From Caryophanales bacterium (lineage in GTDB: Bacteria > Bacillota_I > Bacilli_A > RFN20 > CAG-288), in the NCBI GenBank assembly GCA_021621525.1, contig JAJVUU010000085.1:1-6217 (forward strand): a DNA stretch of 6,217 nucleotides, in the 5' to 3' direction. Positions within the stretch are counted from its first letter, which is position 1, and every line of letters begins with the position of its first letter. Both the position numbers and the translations under genes were made by a program. The notes beneath the pieces are model-generated. The model had not been told where the DNA came from and did no database searches. It was given only the letters and a program-made list of their open reading frames with translations. This document shows positions 6,159 through 6,217 of this stretch, one piece after another.

Positions 6159-6217
6159 GAAATGAATACAAAAAAGCATTGAAAAAGAGGTATGGACAGA
6201 TTGTTAGTAAAATTATT

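Noticed and set aside
6192..6217. Short frame from ATG 6192 open to the window end
   Set aside because: Only eight codons are visible, and the GAGG before it is 1 nt from the ATG, which is too close. A gene start here cannot be supported without more sequence.

Overview
This is a moderate-GC bacterial window that looks like a Bacillota genome. Strong AGGAGG-type ribosome binding sites sit 5-7 nt before starts, and genes are tightly packed with 8- and 17-nt overlaps. All three stop codons are used, with TGA ending three genes, so the standard bacterial code applies rather than the mycoplasma code. The Erysipelotrichia are a reasonable guess from the overall style, but nothing here proves it. 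No tRNA, rRNA, CRISPR array, insertion sequence or other mobile element was seen.

Layout. Positions 1-55 are AT-rich and hold a perfect TATAAT box almost touching the first gene. Genes on the + strand follow: a Fic-fold protein with a C-terminal winged helix whose catalytic and inhibitory motifs are both degenerate (56-1381); the radical-SAM haem chaperone hemW, overlapping it by 8 nt (1374-2474); a 49-nt gap whose inverted repeat buries a ribosome binding site; and two membrane proteins of unknown function overlapping by 17 nt (2524-3186 and 3170-3712). A 115-nt gap carries a plausible promoter for tyrosyl-tRNA synthetase tyrS (3828-5081). On the - strand, a membrane-anchored alpha/beta hydrolase (5078-6103) runs tail-to-tail into tyrS, and the two genes share the four bases CTAG as overlapping stop codons. 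Positions 6104-6217 hold the hydrolase's upstream region.

How the genes work together. The Fic-like protein and HemW are probably co-transcribed and translationally coupled. The two membrane proteins form a second tight pair. They share an order of parts (N-terminal membrane helices, then a cytoplasmic helical domain) that recalls TadB/TadC-type GspF proteins, but this is an inference from topology. tyrS appears to be an independent unit with a short leader, no T-box and codon use typical of a highly expressed gene. The hydrolase is a separate, convergent unit.

The most unusual points are the doubly degenerate Fic protein and a TyrRS in which the first histidine of the HIGH-type motif is glutamine. 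I found no convincing evidence of a wholly new multi-gene system.
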